From NCBI RefSeq assembly GCF_016917355.1, contig NZ_CP070304.1, forward strand, positions 4,464,001 through 4,528,000: a DNA stretch of 64,000 bases. Direction: 5' to 3'. How positions within the stretch are numbered: the first letter of the stretch is position 1; the number at the start of each line of letters is the position of its first letter. Shown piece by piece: positions 29,194 through 38,978 of the stretch. Position numbers and translations under genes: made by a program. The stretch is from Glaciimonas sp. PAMC28666. GTDB taxonomy: Bacteria > Pseudomonadota > Gammaproteobacteria > Burkholderiales > Burkholderiaceae_D. Below the pieces are notes generated by a model. It searched no databases. It saw only the letters and a program-made list of their open reading frames with translations, and was not told where the DNA came from.

Positions 29194-29270
29194 CGGAGTG
29201 TAGCGCAGCCCGGTAGCGCACCTGGTTTGGGACCAGGGGGTCCAAGGTTCGAATCCTTGTACTCCGACCA
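29194..29270 (+). tRNA. tRNA-Pro (anticodon TGG), copy 2
   Basis: This is identical over all 77 bases, including the encoded CCA, to the gene at 15113-15189. Flanking bases differ beyond a few positions, and each copy has its own terminator, so the duplication is either old or only the gene was kept identical. Confidence 0.97.
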
Positions 29271-29280
29271 TATTGAATAA

Positions 29281-29309
29281 AAAAGGCCTGTCTTTGACAG
29301 GCCTTTTTT
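29281..29309 (+). terminator. Terminator of tRNA-Pro copy 2
   Basis: GGCCTGTC (29285-29292) pairs with GACAGGCC (29296-29303) around loop TTT, with an A run before and six T after (29304-29309). Confidence 0.85.
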
Positions 29310-29620
29310 ATTTTTAGCGGCACATTATAGAAAATTAAAATCGACCAGCGTGACATCGGCGTCACGTTTGCGTTAGCCGTTCAGCCAGTCGTTATTCTTC
29401 AATGCCTGCCTGTCGTCTTTATCTCAATTTCCCAGCTCCATCAAGGCAGGTCAGCATTAATCCGGCCGGATGTTTTCTGATCTATGGCCAGTGGTCGCGT
29501 AGTTCTTAACCATATGATGCCTGGCGTAAGCGCCCCTCGCGTTTTATCTGTTACGCAGACGGCACCTTTTTGCGGTAAAAGACGCAAACATGATCACTCC
29601 GCTTTTGATGGGCTTAATGA
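29310..29620. other. Intergenic region between tRNA-Pro and rhlE
   Basis: No gene is supported. A short open frame (29484-29675) overlaps the stem-loop at 29621-29663 and has no ribosome site. Confidence 0.4.
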
Positions 29621-29663
29621 AAATGGCCGCATCATTTTCATTAAGAAAATGATGCGACCATTT
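29621..29663 (-). terminator. Long stem-loop downstream of rhlE
   Basis: The arms at 29621-29639 and 29645-29663 pair at 18 of 19 positions around a 5-base loop. Reading on the minus strand it lies 35 bases past the rhlE stop and the 3' arm ends in TTTTC. It is probably the rhlE terminator, with an unusually long stem. Confidence 0.55.
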
Positions 29664-29697
29664 GATTGGCTCTAAAGCCTTCAATGCTGCAAATTAC

Positions 29698-31056
29698 TTA
29701 GCGACCACGGCCACCCGAGCGGTGCGGTGCTGCGGGACGGGCTTGTGAATTGCCGCCACCACTTCTGGCTGGGCCAGTGTTTGGCTTTGATGCGGGTGCT
29801 TTACCGGCTCCGGCTGTCCGCTGACCTTGTGAGCGTCCACCACCGCCCCGATTTCCACCTGCGCCAGCACCGCCACCACCACTACGCAACTGGATCGGTT
29901 GCGCGCGCGCGTTTGGATCTGGTTCGAAGCCAGCGATAATTTCTTTTGGTAATTCGCGTTTGATTAACTTTTCGATGTCTTTCAACATCTGATGTTCATC
30001 GACGCAAACCAGTGATACCGCTTCGCCGGTGGCACCAGCACGGCCGGTGCGACCGATGCGATGGACGTAATCTTCTGGAACATTAGGAAGGTCATAGTTG
30101 ACCACGTGTGGCAGCTGATCAATGTCAATACCGCGTGCAGCGATGTCGGTCGCCACCAATACCTGAAGGCTGCCGTCTTTGAATTCTGCAAGCGCTTTGG
30201 TACGGGCAGACTGGCTTTTGTTGCCATGGATCGCCATACCGCTGATTCCGTCTTTGCCGAGCTGCTCAACCAATTTATTCGCGCCGTGTTTGGTTCGGGT
30301 AAACACCAACACTTGCGGCCACGAGTAGGTCTTAATGAGATGCGCTAATAACGGATGCTTTTTATCGCGATCAACGGGGTGGATTTTTTGCTGAATGACT
30401 TCAACGGTCGAGTTGCGACGCGCAACTTCAATCATTGCTGGTGAGTTCAGCAAGCTGTCAGCAAGTATTTTGATATCGTCTGAGAAGGTCGCCGAGAACA
30501 GTAAGTTCTGGCGTTTTTTCGGCAGCACCGCAAGGATTTTTTTAATGTCGCGGATGAAGCCCATATCGAGCATACGATCTGCTTCGTCCAGAATCAGAAT
30601 CTCAACATGCTTCAGATTGACGGTACCTTGTTGCATGTGGTCCAACAAGCGGCCCGGTGTACACACCAAAATATCGACGCCATGCTTTAGGATTTTGATT
30701 TGGGGATTAATGCCAACGCCACCAAAAATAACCGCCGAAGTTAATGGCAAATATTTACCGTACAGGCGAACGCTTTCTTCGACTTGCGCCGCCAGCTCAC
30801 GTGTCGGTGTCAAAATCAACGCCCGAATTGGGCGCTGCGGGCCGGTTGGATTGGTTGGAGAGGTAGCGAGTCGATGCAAAACGGGCAGCGTGAAGCCAGC
30901 CGTTTTACCGGTGCCGGTTTGTGCGCCTGCTAACAAATCTCCACCGGCGAGTACGGCAGGAATTGCCTGCGCTTGAATAGGGGTGGGGGTAGTGTAGCCG
31001 TGCTCGGTAACAGCGCGAACAATGGCATCGGACAAGCCGAGTTCAGAAAATAACAT
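29698..31056 (-). CDS. rhlE: DEAD-box RNA helicase RhlE
   Basis: This 452-residue ATP-dependent RNA helicase acts in ribosome assembly and RNA turnover. All core motifs are present in order: the Q motif near [10 protein letters not shown], Walker [38 protein letters not shown], the [11 protein letters not shown] segment and [10 protein letters not shown]. The QGTV and [11 protein letters not shown] segments fit the RhlE subgroup. The tail of about 70 residues is low-complexity Gly, Arg, Ser and Ala, a non-specific RNA-binding extension. The first residues [16 protein letters not shown] begin at ATG 31056. Confidence 0.93.
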   Translation of the reverse strand: MLFSELGLSDAIVRAVTEHGYTTPTPIQAQAIPAVLAGGDLLAGAQTGTGKTAGFTLPVLHRLATSPTNPTGPQRPIRALILTPTRELAAQVEESVRLYGKYLPLTSAVIFGGVGINPQIKILKHGVDILVCTPGRLLDHMQQGTVNLKHVEILILDEADRMLDMGFIRDIKKILAVLPKKRQNLLFSATFSDDIKILADSLLNSPAMIEVARRNSTVEVIQQKIHPVDRDKKHPLLAHLIKTYSWPQVLVFTRTKHGANKLVEQLGKDGISGMAIHGNKSQSARTKALAEFKDGSLQVLVATDIAARGIDIDQLPHVVNYDLPNVPEDYVHRIGRTGRAGATGEAVSLVCVDEHQMLKDIEKLIKRELPKEIIAGFEPDPNARAQPIQLRSGGGGAGAGGNRGGGGRSQGQRTAGAGKAPASKPNTGPARSGGGNSQARPAAPHRSGGRGR

Positions 31057-31326
31057 GGAAGCTCAATAGAATAATATCGGCCTGTCGCCGCTCGGGCGCC
31101 AGTCGCAGGCAAACGGGATTAGTGAATTCAGGAACCGGGGGGTTATTCGAGACGGCTTAAAGCTGCTGAATTAAACCTGTATGGTTCCCTTGCGGCGACA
31201 TTTGACTGGAGAATGACCGCACTCGCGCAGAGTATAACAGCGAACAACAGCAAACCGGGGTTTTGTGCGGTAACGGTTGAAGTTTTCGGACTTCCCCAGC
31301 CGCACCTAAAATAAAGACAGCCGTGA

Positions 31327-31818
31327 TTATTGTTTTTCGGCGCTGACAGACTGCCCTTGTCCCTTCATTGCAGCGCATGCTCGCTCCGGTAGTTCCTCTT
31401 CCGAGTAATCGGCGATATGCGTTGCGACTGTCCAGACGTGGCCGAATGGATCTACTAGCGTGCCGGAGCGGTCACCATAAAACTGATCCTGCAAAGGTTT
31501 CAGTTGCTTGCCGCCAGCGCTAAGCGCCTGTTGAAACAGACTGTCAACGTTCTCGACATAGATCAGCATACTCACACCCGCGCTGCCTGCTGACTGCGGA
31601 CTATGAAAGCCCATTTCGGGGAATTCGTCAGCAAGCATGAAGCGCGCATTGCCAATTTGCATCTCCGCGTGCCCGACTTTGTTATCTGGCCCATTCATGC
31701 GCATTAATTCGACCGCGTTGAAAGCATTTTGATAATACGTGATCGCGTCGGTTCCACCTTTTACAATGAGGTAAGGGGTTAAGCTGGTGTAACCTTCTGG
31801 GATGGCTTTCACTGTCAT
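31327..31818 (-). CDS. PhnB-like VOC-family protein
   Basis: This 163-residue protein has the VOC (glyoxalase/bleomycin-resistance) fold of the PhnB-like group. Characteristic segments are the entry YTSLTPYLIVKGGTDAI, YYQNAFNAVELMRM, HAEMQIGNARFMLADEFPE and the C-terminal DRSGTLVDPFGHVWTVATH. PhnB was named from the phosphonate locus, but most homologues have no known substrate, and no phosphonate genes are nearby. ATG 31818 has an AGGAG-type site just upstream. It stands alone between rhlE and suhB, all on the minus strand with sizeable gaps. Confidence 0.82.
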   Translation of the reverse strand: MTVKAIPEGYTSLTPYLIVKGGTDAITYYQNAFNAVELMRMNGPDNKVGHAEMQIGNARFMLADEFPEMGFHSPQSAGSAGVSMLIYVENVDSLFQQALSAGGKQLKPLQDQFYGDRSGTLVDPFGHVWTVATHIADYSEEELPERACAAMKGQGQSVSAEKQ

Positions 31819-31914
31819 GATTTTTCTCCTGAGTTGGTTTTTTTACACAAGTGGGGTAAACGATGGACCCCTTTAGCCCACGTTATCGCAGCGGTAAGCG
31901 CTGATGATGTGAAA

Positions 31915-31944
31915 ACGGCATCATATGAAAACATATGATGCCGT
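31915..31944 (-). terminator. Terminator of suhB
   Basis: ACGGCATCATATG (31915-31927) and CATATGATGCCGT (31932-31944) form a perfect 13-base stem with a 4-base loop. Read on the minus strand, TTTTC follows. It lies 127 bases past the suhB stop. Confidence 0.65.
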
Positions 31945-32070
31945 CAGCAGCGCCGGTCATTTAGCTCGCTCAGTTGGTTGGTATTATTCCACCAGCAAGC
32001 GAATTGATGAATTGGTCCCGCCGCGTCATACTGGCACCATCCTCAGGATAGGATGCCGTTTGATTATTTT

Positions 32071-32874
32071 CTACTTTTTTGCGTATGGGGATAGCAAACT
32101 AACCAGTTGTGCAAAAATCTTTGGGTTGCCCGCCAACACATCGCCTTTATAGAGATAGTCAGAATCACCGACAAAGTTACCAACGATACCGCCTGATTCA
32201 GTGATCAATAAGGTCCCGGCCGCGATATCCCAAGGTTTCAGACCCTTTTCGAAAAAGCCATCCAAACGGCCCGCAGCCACATACGCCAGGTCGAGCGCGG
32301 CCGAACCGGGACGGCGTAGGCCGGCGCAGCTCTGGCTCATGACGCGGAACATTTTCATATATTCGTCCATGACCGGTCCTTCTGTTTCACGAAACGGAAA
32401 ACCGGTACCGATCAGGCCGTCGGCAATGCGAGTACGTTTGCTGACGCGAATACGTTTTTCGTTTAAGTAAGCGCCGGCACCCTTGCTAGCGGTAAACAGA
32501 TCGTTGCGGGTAGGGTCGTAGATGACTGCTTGGGTAATTTGGCCGCGATGCTGAAGAGCAATCGATACGCAGTATTGGGGGAAGCCGTGTATAAAATTGG
32601 TCGTGCCATCGATTGGATCGATAATCCAGACGTTTTCGTTTTCGTCGTGGAGATTATCCGATGCACCGGACTCTTCGGCCAGAATGGCGTGGTCTGGATA
32701 AGCATTCTTCAGAACATCAATAATTGCCGCTTCAGCATTCCTATCGACTTCAGTGACAAAATCGTTATGGGCTTTTTTTTCGACCTGAAGCAGGTCAAGA
32801 TCAAAAGAGGCGCGCGATATCACTGCGGCACCGCGACGGGCGGCCTTGATGGCCGTATTGAGCATAGGATGCAT
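32071..32874 (-). CDS. suhB: Inositol-1-monophosphatase SuhB
   Basis: SuhB hydrolyses inositol phosphates and, in E. coli, joins the rRNA antitermination complex. The 267 residues match the usual length, and the N-terminus MHPMLN is the same as in E. coli SuhB, which fixes the start at 32874. The metal-binding motifs are present: EES near residue 67, [15 protein letters not shown] and the C-terminal [15 protein letters not shown]. It is divergent from trmJ across a 330-base gap that contains a repeat element. A hairpin terminator lies downstream. Confidence 0.95.
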   Translation of the reverse strand: MHPMLNTAIKAARRGAAVISRASFDLDLLQVEKKAHNDFVTEVDRNAEAAIIDVLKNAYPDHAILAEESGASDNLHDENENVWIIDPIDGTTNFIHGFPQYCVSIALQHRGQITQAVIYDPTRNDLFTASKGAGAYLNEKRIRVSKRTRIADGLIGTGFPFRETEGPVMDEYMKMFRVMSQSCAGLRRPGSAALDLAYVAAGRLDGFFEKGLKPWDIAAGTLLITESGGIVGNFVGDSDYLYKGDVLAGNPKIFAQLVSLLSPYAKK

Positions 32875-32999
32875 ATCTGAGTTTGGTTCCGTTAAAATGG
32901 CGGCACTGTGCCGAAAGGAACAGAACCAACCTATATTATTAATAATGAGCGATGCAGGCCGTCTTGACGGAAAGAGAAGGCTGGAGACAAAAACGGATC

Positions 33000-33137
33000 G
33001 GCTGCAAAATAATTTGGAATATCCCTATTTCGCGAGTTTCATGATCGATAGCTAGCTATTGACACGTCTACTCTGGCAAAATCTGTCTGGACCCAGCATA
33101 TTTTTCGCTTTGATCCCGTCAATCTGACAGGCTCCAA
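33000..33137. repeat. Dispersed repeat element, copy 2 (diverged, shortened)
   Basis: This aligns by eye with the element at 8270-8459. Shared parts are a GCAAAAT-type block near 33003, the ATTTC...GAT block, the central palindrome (33046-33061), GGCAAAATCTGTCT (33075-33088), a CCC...ATATTTTTCG block and the end GACAGGCTCC. About 15 bases are missing near the right end. The left limit is unsure. It sits between suhB and trmJ, again in a spacer. Confidence 0.6.
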
Positions 33138-33204
33138 GCTAATACTTCACAACACCGAACATCAGCGTTTCCTGAAAATTAACCTGCGAATGACGCTATT
33201 TTAA

Positions 33205-33984
33205 ATGAACCTGACAAAAACCAACACGTCTCTTTTCAATCGCTTACGCTTTGTGCTGGTTGATACCAGCAGTCCCGGCAATGTCGGGGCAGCCGCACGT
33301 GCCATCAAAACGATGGGATTTTCTGAGCTGGTGCTAGTAAATCCCCGCTATCCTGACGTCTTGCAGCGCGACGAGGCCATTGCGCTAGCCAGTGGCGCGC
33401 AAGATATTTTAGCCTCGGCTCGGATTGTTGACACTGTCGAGCAAGCCTTGGCAGGATGCAATTTTGCCGCAGCGTTAAGCGCTCGCCTGCGCGAATTCTC
33501 CCCTCCGGTCATGGCGCCTCGGGCAGTAGCGGCACAGTTAGCCTCCGACGCCACCCTAACGGGAGCAATTTTGTTTGGAAGTGAGCGCTATGGTTTGCCA
33601 AATGAAATTGTGGAAAAATGTAATGTTTTAATTAACATCCCGGCGAATCCTGAATATTCCTCCTTGAATTTGTCTCAGGCGGTCCAGGTGCTGGCCTACG
33701 AATGTCGGGTGGCCGAAGGAGCAGAGCAACCGGCAGATTTGAGCAGCGCTGGCGGCGAAATTGGATTTCAGGGAGACGTCGCTAATTTAATTGAGATTGA
33801 AGGTATGTTTGCCCATTTGGAAAAAGCGCTCATTGAAATCGATTTTCTTGACCCTGCGCATCCCAAAAAATTGATGCCGCGCTTGAAGCGTTTGTTCTCC
33901 CGGGCCGGGCTGGAGACTGAAGAGGTTAATATTTTGCGTGGTATCGCCAATCAGATTCTGACTAAGCGGCGCCGTCTTGATTAG
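33205..33984 (+). CDS. trmJ: tRNA (cytidine/uridine-32-2'-O)-methyltransferase TrmJ
   Basis: TrmJ is a SPOUT-class enzyme that methylates the ribose of residue 32 in several tRNAs. The 259 residues are typical. The knot motifs are visible: PGNVGAAARAIKTMGF near residue 25 with the catalytic Asn/Arg region, FGSERYGLPNE, and IPANPEYSSLNLSQAVQVL, which form the SAM-binding trefoil knot. The C-terminal helical extension ends in a basic RRRLD. ATG 33205 lacks a clear Shine-Dalgarno. It is divergent from suhB and convergent with lexA. Confidence 0.92.
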   Translation: MNLTKTNTSLFNRLRFVLVDTSSPGNVGAAARAIKTMGFSELVLVNPRYPDVLQRDEAIALASGAQDILASARIVDTVEQALAGCNFAAALSARLREFSPPVMAPRAVAAQLASDATLTGAILFGSERYGLPNEIVEKCNVLINIPANPEYSSLNLSQAVQVLAYECRVAEGAEQPADLSSAGGEIGFQGDVANLIEIEGMFAHLEKALIEIDFLDPAHPKKLMPRLKRLFSRAGLETEEVNILRGIANQILTKRRRLD

Positions 33985-34195
33985 CTGTGATTGCGATGAG
34001 AAAAAGGTAGATTACCAACTTGTTGTTAATTTTTTATTGGCGTTATTGCTTGCATAATCAGCAATATCGCTAACGGAGTATCACTTGGTGGCTGGTCTGT
34101 TTGCGGTGTTTTCTAGATATGCCCCGAAAATTAATCAGTTCAAAACGAAGTGTCGTCAACTAACCCGATATTGAACCGAAAATAATTTTCGACGA

Positions 34196-34870
34196 TCAGC
34201 CCCAGTTGCGCATCAATCCGACCACCAAGCCTTCTAACGCAAAGTCATCCTGATCTTCGCCGACAATAATGGGTTCAAAGTCAGGATTTTCTGGCAGTAG
34301 TTGTATGGACGCACCGGTTTTTTGGTATCGCTTGACGGTCACGTCATCGCCTAAACGTGCCACGACAATTTGGCCATTTCTGGCCGATTCAGTTTTCTTC
34401 ACGGCCAGCAAGTCTCCGTCCAGAATCCCTGCGTCGCGCATAGACATCCCGCGTACTTTAAGTAAGTAGTCGGGTTTATCACTGAAAAACGTCGGATCGA
34501 CGTTGTAACGCGCCTGAACATGTTCTTGTGCCAGGATGGGTGAGCCAGCAGCCACGCGGCCGACCAGCGGCAAATTGAGCTGCATTAATGCCGGATGAGG
34601 CAGGGTGAATTGCTGTCCTGCATCGCCCCCGGTTCGCTTGCTCGTCGGAGCTGGCCCTTTATTCAAAAGTCGAATTCCGCGCGAGGTGCCGGGAGAAATT
34701 TCAATTGCACCCTTACGCGCCAGTGCTTGCAGGTGTTCCTCGGCGGCATTGGCTGAGCGAAAGCCCAGTTCCGAGGCGATTTCAGCACGTGTTGGGGGAA
34801 AGCCGGTGTTCTCGATAGCGTCCCTGATGAGATCAAGTATTTGTTGTTGGCGCGCGGTTAATTTGATCAT
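34196..34870 (-). CDS. lexA: SOS repressor LexA
   Basis: LexA represses SOS genes and cleaves itself when RecA filaments form. The 224 residues have the winged-helix DNA-binding domain at the N-terminus ([22 protein letters not shown]). After a linker come the cleavage site Ala108-Gly109 in RVAAGSP and the catalytic dyad Ser143 (RGMSMRD) and Lys180 (VTVKRY). The Ser-Lys spacing is 37, as in E. coli. The protein is about 20 residues longer than in E. coli, with the extra in the linker. Two LexA boxes lie 75-107 bases upstream, so it regulates itself. Confidence 0.96.
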   Translation of the reverse strand: MIKLTARQQQILDLIRDAIENTGFPPTRAEIASELGFRSANAAEEHLQALARKGAIEISPGTSRGIRLLNKGPAPTSKRTGGDAGQQFTLPHPALMQLNLPLVGRVAAGSPILAQEHVQARYNVDPTFFSDKPDYLLKVRGMSMRDAGILDGDLLAVKKTESARNGQIVVARLGDDVTVKRYQKTGASIQLLPENPDFEPIIVGEDQDDFALEGLVVGLMRNWG

Positions 34871-34944
34871 ATTGGTGGTGGCTATTTAAGAAAGTCAGAT
34901 GCAAATAAATGGGTATAAAGAGGCGATCGCGTTGCTTGCCAGGG

Positions 34945-34977
34945 CTGTGTATATAAACAGTCTGTATTTTTGTACAG
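34945..34977. promoter_or_regulatory. Two tandem LexA (SOS) boxes
   Basis: CTGT-N8-ACAG occurs twice: at 34945-34960 (N8 = GTATATAA) and 34962-34977 (N8 = ATTTTTGT). Both match the gamma/beta-proteobacterial LexA consensus ends exactly, with only one base between them. They lie in the spacer between lexA and the divergent rpsF operon, so cooperative binding and autoregulation are likely. Confidence 0.9.
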
Positions 34978-35146
34978 TATTCCCCTGAAAGCAAGTAAAT
35001 TTAGCAATTATTGATGTTAATTTAGCCCCGGCATCGCGGGCGTTGAGTTTTGGAGAGTTTCACTGTATAGTTACGGACTTTCCTCTTCCCACACTCGTCT
35101 TGACGCCGGGGTGGGCTATTTTCAAACAGTCCAAAAAGGAGCTTAC

Positions 35147-35539
35147 ATGCGTCATTATGAAATCGTATTTATCGTCCATCCGGATCAAAGCGAGCAAGTG
35201 CCTGCAATGATCGAACGCTACAAGGGTATTGTCACTACACGTGGCGGTATTGTTCATCGCGTTGAAGATTGGGGTCGCCGTCAGTTGGCTTACCTGATCC
35301 AAAAATTGGCAAAAGCACACTACGTTTGCCTGAACATCGAATGCGACAGCGAAACACTGACAGAAATCGAAACTGGTTTCAAATTCAATGATGCTGTTTT
35401 GCGTCACCTGACGGTCAAGCTGAAGAAAGCTGAAACTGGTCCATCGCCAATGATGAAAGCTGTGCAAAAAGAAGATGCTGCTAAAAGCCATCGTACTGAT
35501 GCACCGGCCGCACCAGCGTCAGCTCCGGCAGCCGCCTGA
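35147..35539 (+). CDS. rpsF: 30S ribosomal protein S6
   Basis: S6 binds 16S rRNA with S18 in the platform of the small subunit. The 130-residue protein starts [17 protein letters not shown] and contains [16 protein letters not shown], both family hallmarks. The tail after about residue 100 is rich in Lys then Ala/Pro, as is common. ATG 35147 has AAGGAG five bases upstream. An in-frame start at 35111 would add 12 non-conserved residues. It leads the operon rpsF-priB-rpsR-rplI, standard in Betaproteobacteria. Confidence 0.96.
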   Translation: MRHYEIVFIVHPDQSEQVPAMIERYKGIVTTRGGIVHRVEDWGRRQLAYLIQKLAKAHYVCLNIECDSETLTEIETGFKFNDAVLRHLTVKLKKAETGPSPMMKAVQKEDAAKSHRTDAPAAPASAPAAA

Positions 35540-35592
35540 TTTTACCGATTAACTTGCACTCGTTGCTTTACCATATTTCCAAATAGACCGGA

Positions 35593-35907
35593 GTGAACCA
35601 AACTAACAACGTGCTTCAATTGGTGGCCGAAATCGCAGAACGCGAAGTATTGCGTTATACGCCAGCTGGTATACCGATCGTTTCAGCAACATTGCTGAGT
35701 CGTTCTTCACCACATGAAGCAGGAATTGAACGTCAGGTTGAATTCGAAATTGCCGCTCTTGCCATAGGTGAGATATCGGGGCGATTCAATCAGACGGTAT
35801 TAGGTGGTCACTATTGGTTCACGGGATTTTTGGCACGCAAGAGTCGTAACGGTAGAAGTCTGGTATTTCACATCACTGAATTTGCTGCAGCTGAAACTGT
35901 GGCGTAA
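35593..35907 (+). CDS. priB: Primosomal replication protein N (PriB)
   Basis: PriB is a single-stranded DNA-binding OB-fold protein that helps PriA restart stalled replication forks. The 104 residues show LRYTPAGIPIVSATLLSRSS, the VEFEIAALAIGEISG segment and GFLARKSRNGRSLVFHITEF, as in other PriB proteins. Its position between rpsF and rpsR is conserved. GTG 35593 directly adjoins a GGAG, so spacing is poor. GTG 35611 is a possible alternative, and coupling to rpsF may help initiation. Confidence 0.9.
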   Translation: MNQTNNVLQLVAEIAEREVLRYTPAGIPIVSATLLSRSSPHEAGIERQVEFEIAALAIGEISGRFNQTVLGGHYWFTGFLARKSRNGRSLVFHITEFAAAETVA

Positions 35908-35928
35908 TTATTTATACAGGAGCCTCAA

Positions 35929-36213
35929 ATGGCATTCGGTAAAAAGTTCGATAAAAGCAAACTGAAAAACAAGCGTCAACAACAAAACCCGCTGTTCAAG
36001 CGTAAAAAGTTTTGTCGTTTCACAGCGGCCCACGTCGCTAGCGTTGATTACAAAGACGTCGATACATTGAAAGATTTTGTTCAGGAAAATGGCAAAATTA
36101 TGCCAGCACGCCTGACAGGTACCAAGGCTATTTACCAACGTCAAGTTGACACCGCGATCAAACGCGCGCGTTTCCTTGCGTTGCTGCCTTACACCGATCT
36201 GCACAACGTTTAA
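35929..36213 (+). CDS. rpsR: 30S ribosomal protein S18
   Basis: S18 forms a heterodimer with S6 in the 30S platform. The 94 residues are basic and include [36 protein letters not shown] and [19 protein letters not shown], all diagnostic. An AGGAG lies just upstream of ATG 35929. It is 21 bases after priB and 26 before rplI, so the operon is tight. Confidence 0.97.
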   Translation: MAFGKKFDKSKLKNKRQQQNPLFKRKKFCRFTAAHVASVDYKDVDTLKDFVQENGKIMPARLTGTKAIYQRQVDTAIKRARFLALLPYTDLHNV

Positions 36214-36239
36214 TTGACGACTTGAAATAGGAGAAAAAC

Positions 36240-36692
36240 ATGCAAATTATTCTGTTAGAAAAAGTCGTTAATGTCGGCAATCTGGGTGAAGTCGTTCGTG
36301 TTAAAGATGGTTACGCACGTAACTTTCTGATCCCGCAACGTCTGGCTCGCCGTGCTACAACTACAGCAATCGCTGAGTTTGAAGTTAAGCGCGCTGAACT
36401 TGAAAAAACTGCAGCTGCCAAATTGGCTGCCGCTCAAGCGCAAGGCGAAAAATTGAACGGTTTGACCGTGAAGATTTCGCAAAAATCAGGTGTTGATGGC
36501 CGTTTGTTCGGTTCTGTCACTAATGCTGATATCGCTGAAGCGTTGACCAAGCAAGGTTTTGCGGTTGAAAAATCACAAGTACGCCTGCCAGTCGGCCCTC
36601 TGAAAACCGTTGGCGATCACGCTGTTGCCGTATCGTTGCACACTGACGTTTTAGTTGACGTTACTGTTGCTGTGATCGGTGAGCACGCTTAA
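36240..36692 (+). CDS. rplI: 50S ribosomal protein L9
   Basis: L9 binds domain V of 23S rRNA and bridges ribosomes. The 150 residues start [17 protein letters not shown] and include [11 protein letters not shown], a long Ala/Glu-rich connecting helix around 40-75 and the C-terminal domain with [16 protein letters not shown] and [14 protein letters not shown] clear AGGAG precedes ATG 36240. It is the last gene before a strong terminator. Confidence 0.97.
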   Translation: MQIILLEKVVNVGNLGEVVRVKDGYARNFLIPQRLARRATTTAIAEFEVKRAELEKTAAAKLAAAQAQGEKLNGLTVKISQKSGVDGRLFGSVTNADIAEALTKQGFAVEKSQVRLPVGPLKTVGDHAVAVSLHTDVLVDVTVAVIGEHA

Positions 36693-36729
36693 TTTAATTA
36701 AACGTGTTGTAACTACTTGTTGAAATGTT

Positions 36730-36756
36730 AAAAAGCCGGGTTTTCCCGGCTTTTTT
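36730..36756 (+). terminator. Terminator of the rpsF-rplI operon
   Basis: GCCGGG/CCCGGC (36735-36740 and 36745-36750) with loop TTTT is followed by six T (36751-36756) and preceded by five A. It separates the ribosomal operon from dnaB. Confidence 0.93.
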
Positions 36757-36816
36757 ATTGTCCTTTTTTTGTTTACTGCAACAGAGCTAAACTTGTAAGC
36801 AGGTATAATTCGCGCC

Positions 36817-38202
36817 ATGCCACCTTCAGATCCACAGTTAGATTCACTACGCGTACCACCTCACTCAATCGAAGCGGAGCAATCCGTTCTGGGCGGGTTG
36901 CTACTCGATAATGCCGCTTGGGATAGAATCGCCGACTTTGTTCGGGCAGACGACTTTTATCGGTACGACCATCGCATTATTTTTCAACATATCGTCAAAC
37001 TGATCAATAACTCCCGACCGGCAGACGTTATTACGGTATTTGAATCATTGGGTAGCACCGGCAAGGCCGAAGAGGTCGGCGGTCTGACCTATCTTAATGC
37101 GCTTGCACAAAATACACCTTCAGCAGCCAATATTCGTCGCTACGCTGAAATTGTGCGTGATCGCGGTATTCTGCGTAAATTGATTACGGTAGCGGATGAA
37201 ATTTCAGGCCAGGCGTTCAGTCCGCAGGGTAAAGAAGTCAAGCAGATGCTGGATGAGGCTGAATCGAAGATTTTTGCGATTGCCGAAGAAGGCTCGCGGG
37301 GCGCCCAAGGGTTTCAGGAAATCCAACCCTTGCTGACGCAGGTAGTTGAGCGGATTGATGAGTTGTACAGCCGAGATAATCAAAGCGAAATTACCGGAGT
37401 GCCAACCGGCTTTGCTGATCTTGATAAAATGACATCTGGTTTGCAGCCAGGGGACCTTATTATTGTCGCCGGTCGCCCATCAATGGGCAAAACAGCATTT
37501 TCAATTAATATCGGTGAGACCGTCGCCATAGAAAGCGGACTGCCAGTGGCGGTGTTCTCGATGGAAATGGGAGGCACCCAACTCGCCATGCGTATGTTAG
37601 GCTCAGTTGGCCGCCTCGACCAGCATCGTCTGAGGACCGGGCGCCTTAACGATGAAGACTGGCCGCGCCTGACGCACGCCATTCAAAAAATGAATGATGC
37701 TCAGCTTTACATCGATGAAACGCCGGCATTAAGCTCCATGGAGCTTCGCGCGCGTGCTCGACGACTTTCGCGGCAGTGTGGCAAGTTAGGACTCATCATC
37801 ATCGATTATTTGCAGTTAATGTCGGGCAACACAGCTGGCGAGAATCGCGCCACTGAAATTTCCGAAATATCTCGAAATCTAAAAGGTTTGGCCAAAGAAT
37901 TGCAGTGTCCGGTAATTGCACTGTCACAGTTGAATCGTTCGCTGGAGCAACGCCCCAATAAACGTCCAATCATGTCCGATTTACGCGAGTCGGGTGCGAT
38001 TGAGCAAGATGCTGATGTTATTTTATTCATTTATCGCGACGAAGTTTACAACCCTGACTCGCAGGAAAAAGGGACTGCAGAAATAATCGTCGGTAAGCAG
38101 CGTAACGGTCCGATTGGTAGTCTGCGGCTTACATTCCTTGGGCAATATACTAAATTTGAGAATTACACAGGCGGGCTAGGTGCACCACAGGGTGGAGACT
38201 AA
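36817..38202 (+). CDS. dnaB: Replicative DNA helicase DnaB
   Basis: DnaB is the hexameric 5'-3' helicase at the replication fork. The 461 residues match the family. The N-terminal collar domain has PPHSIEAEQSVLGGLLLDN. The RecA-like core has Walker A GRPSMGKTAF near residue 222, Walker B LIIIDYLQLMSG, SQLNRSLEQRPNKRPIMSDL and the arginine-finger region RESGAIEQDADVILF. No intein insertion is present. It lies 60 bases after the rplI terminator and has its own promoter by inference. Confidence 0.97.
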   Translation: MPPSDPQLDSLRVPPHSIEAEQSVLGGLLLDNAAWDRIADFVRADDFYRYDHRIIFQHIVKLINNSRPADVITVFESLGSTGKAEEVGGLTYLNALAQNTPSAANIRRYAEIVRDRGILRKLITVADEISGQAFSPQGKEVKQMLDEAESKIFAIAEEGSRGAQGFQEIQPLLTQVVERIDELYSRDNQSEITGVPTGFADLDKMTSGLQPGDLIIVAGRPSMGKTAFSINIGETVAIESGLPVAVFSMEMGGTQLAMRMLGSVGRLDQHRLRTGRLNDEDWPRLTHAIQKMNDAQLYIDETPALSSMELRARARRLSRQCGKLGLIIIDYLQLMSGNTAGENRATEISEISRNLKGLAKELQCPVIALSQLNRSLEQRPNKRPIMSDLRESGAIEQDADVILFIYRDEVYNPDSQEKGTAEIIVGKQRNGPIGSLRLTFLGQYTKFENYTGGLGAPQGGD

Positions 38203-38351
38203 TCACGCGCTAGTGCTTAGTGCGGACACACATCATTACCCACATTTTCAGATATGGCGTTTTCGTTGCCCGATAATAAAGACATATTGGTCGATGTTTC
38301 AGGTAGCACAGCAAAGATTAATCCAGATTTAACGAAGAAGAGAGAAAAAAT

Positions 38352-38978
38352 ATGTTTGCACGCTTAATGCCCACCGAGGGCAAATTCTTTGAGCTCTTTA
38401 ATCAACATGCCGAGTTATGCGTAAAGGGCGCAAAAGAAATGGTGGCATTGATGACCAATTTCGACGATTTGGAAATCAGGGTTCATGCTATCGAGGGCAT
38501 TGAGAAGCAAGCCGATAAGATTACTTATGCCGCGATTGATATGCTGCACAAGACCTTCATTACGCCAATTGATCGTGATGATATTCACAAGTTAATTACG
38601 CGTATGGATGACATCCTCGATTTGCTCGAGGATGCAGCCCAAACGATCTCCTTGTATGACATCAAAGCGATTACGCCAGAAGCCAAGCGTCTTGCAGAAT
38701 TATGTCTGGCTTGTGCAGAGAAGGTGAAGTCTGCGGTGGCATTGCTACATAACATGGATAATTCGACCAAGATTCTGGAGATTTGCGCGGAAATCGATCG
38801 TCTTGAATCGGATGCCGACCACGTCATGCGTGCCGCAATGTCGAAGCTTTTCCGCGACGAACCGGATGTCCGTACGCTGATTAAATTAAAAGCAATTTAT
38901 GAAATTCTGGAAACCGTGACGGATCGTTGTGAAGACGTCGCAAATATCATTGAAGGCATCATCGTAGAAAACGCCTAA
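38352..38978 (+). CDS. DUF47/PhoU-like protein (TIGR00153 family)
   Basis: This 208-residue all-helical protein belongs to the PhoU-related DUF47 family, which regularly accompanies Pit phosphate transporters and is thought to control them. Helical repeats with EKQADKITYAAIDMLHK and acidic clusters such as TRMDDILDLLEDAAQT resemble the metal-binding E/D motifs of PhoU. A purine-rich ribosome site precedes ATG 38352. The gene is 132 bases upstream of pit on the same strand, which supports a joint role in low-affinity phosphate uptake. Confidence 0.9.
   Translation: MFARLMPTEGKFFELFNQHAELCVKGAKEMVALMTNFDDLEIRVHAIEGIEKQADKITYAAIDMLHKTFITPIDRDDIHKLITRMDDILDLLEDAAQTISLYDIKAITPEAKRLAELCLACAEKVKSAVALLHNMDNSTKILEICAEIDRLESDADHVMRAAMSKLFRDEPDVRTLIKLKAIYEILETVTDRCEDVANIIEGIIVENA

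Noticed and set aside
29054-29365. Minus-strand open frame with RTLDPLVPNQVRYRAAL
   Set aside because: It is antisense to the second tRNA-Pro gene, so it is spurious for the same reason.
29484-29675. 63-residue frame near the rhlE 3' end
   Set aside because: It reads through the long stem-loop at 29621-29663 and has no ribosome site.
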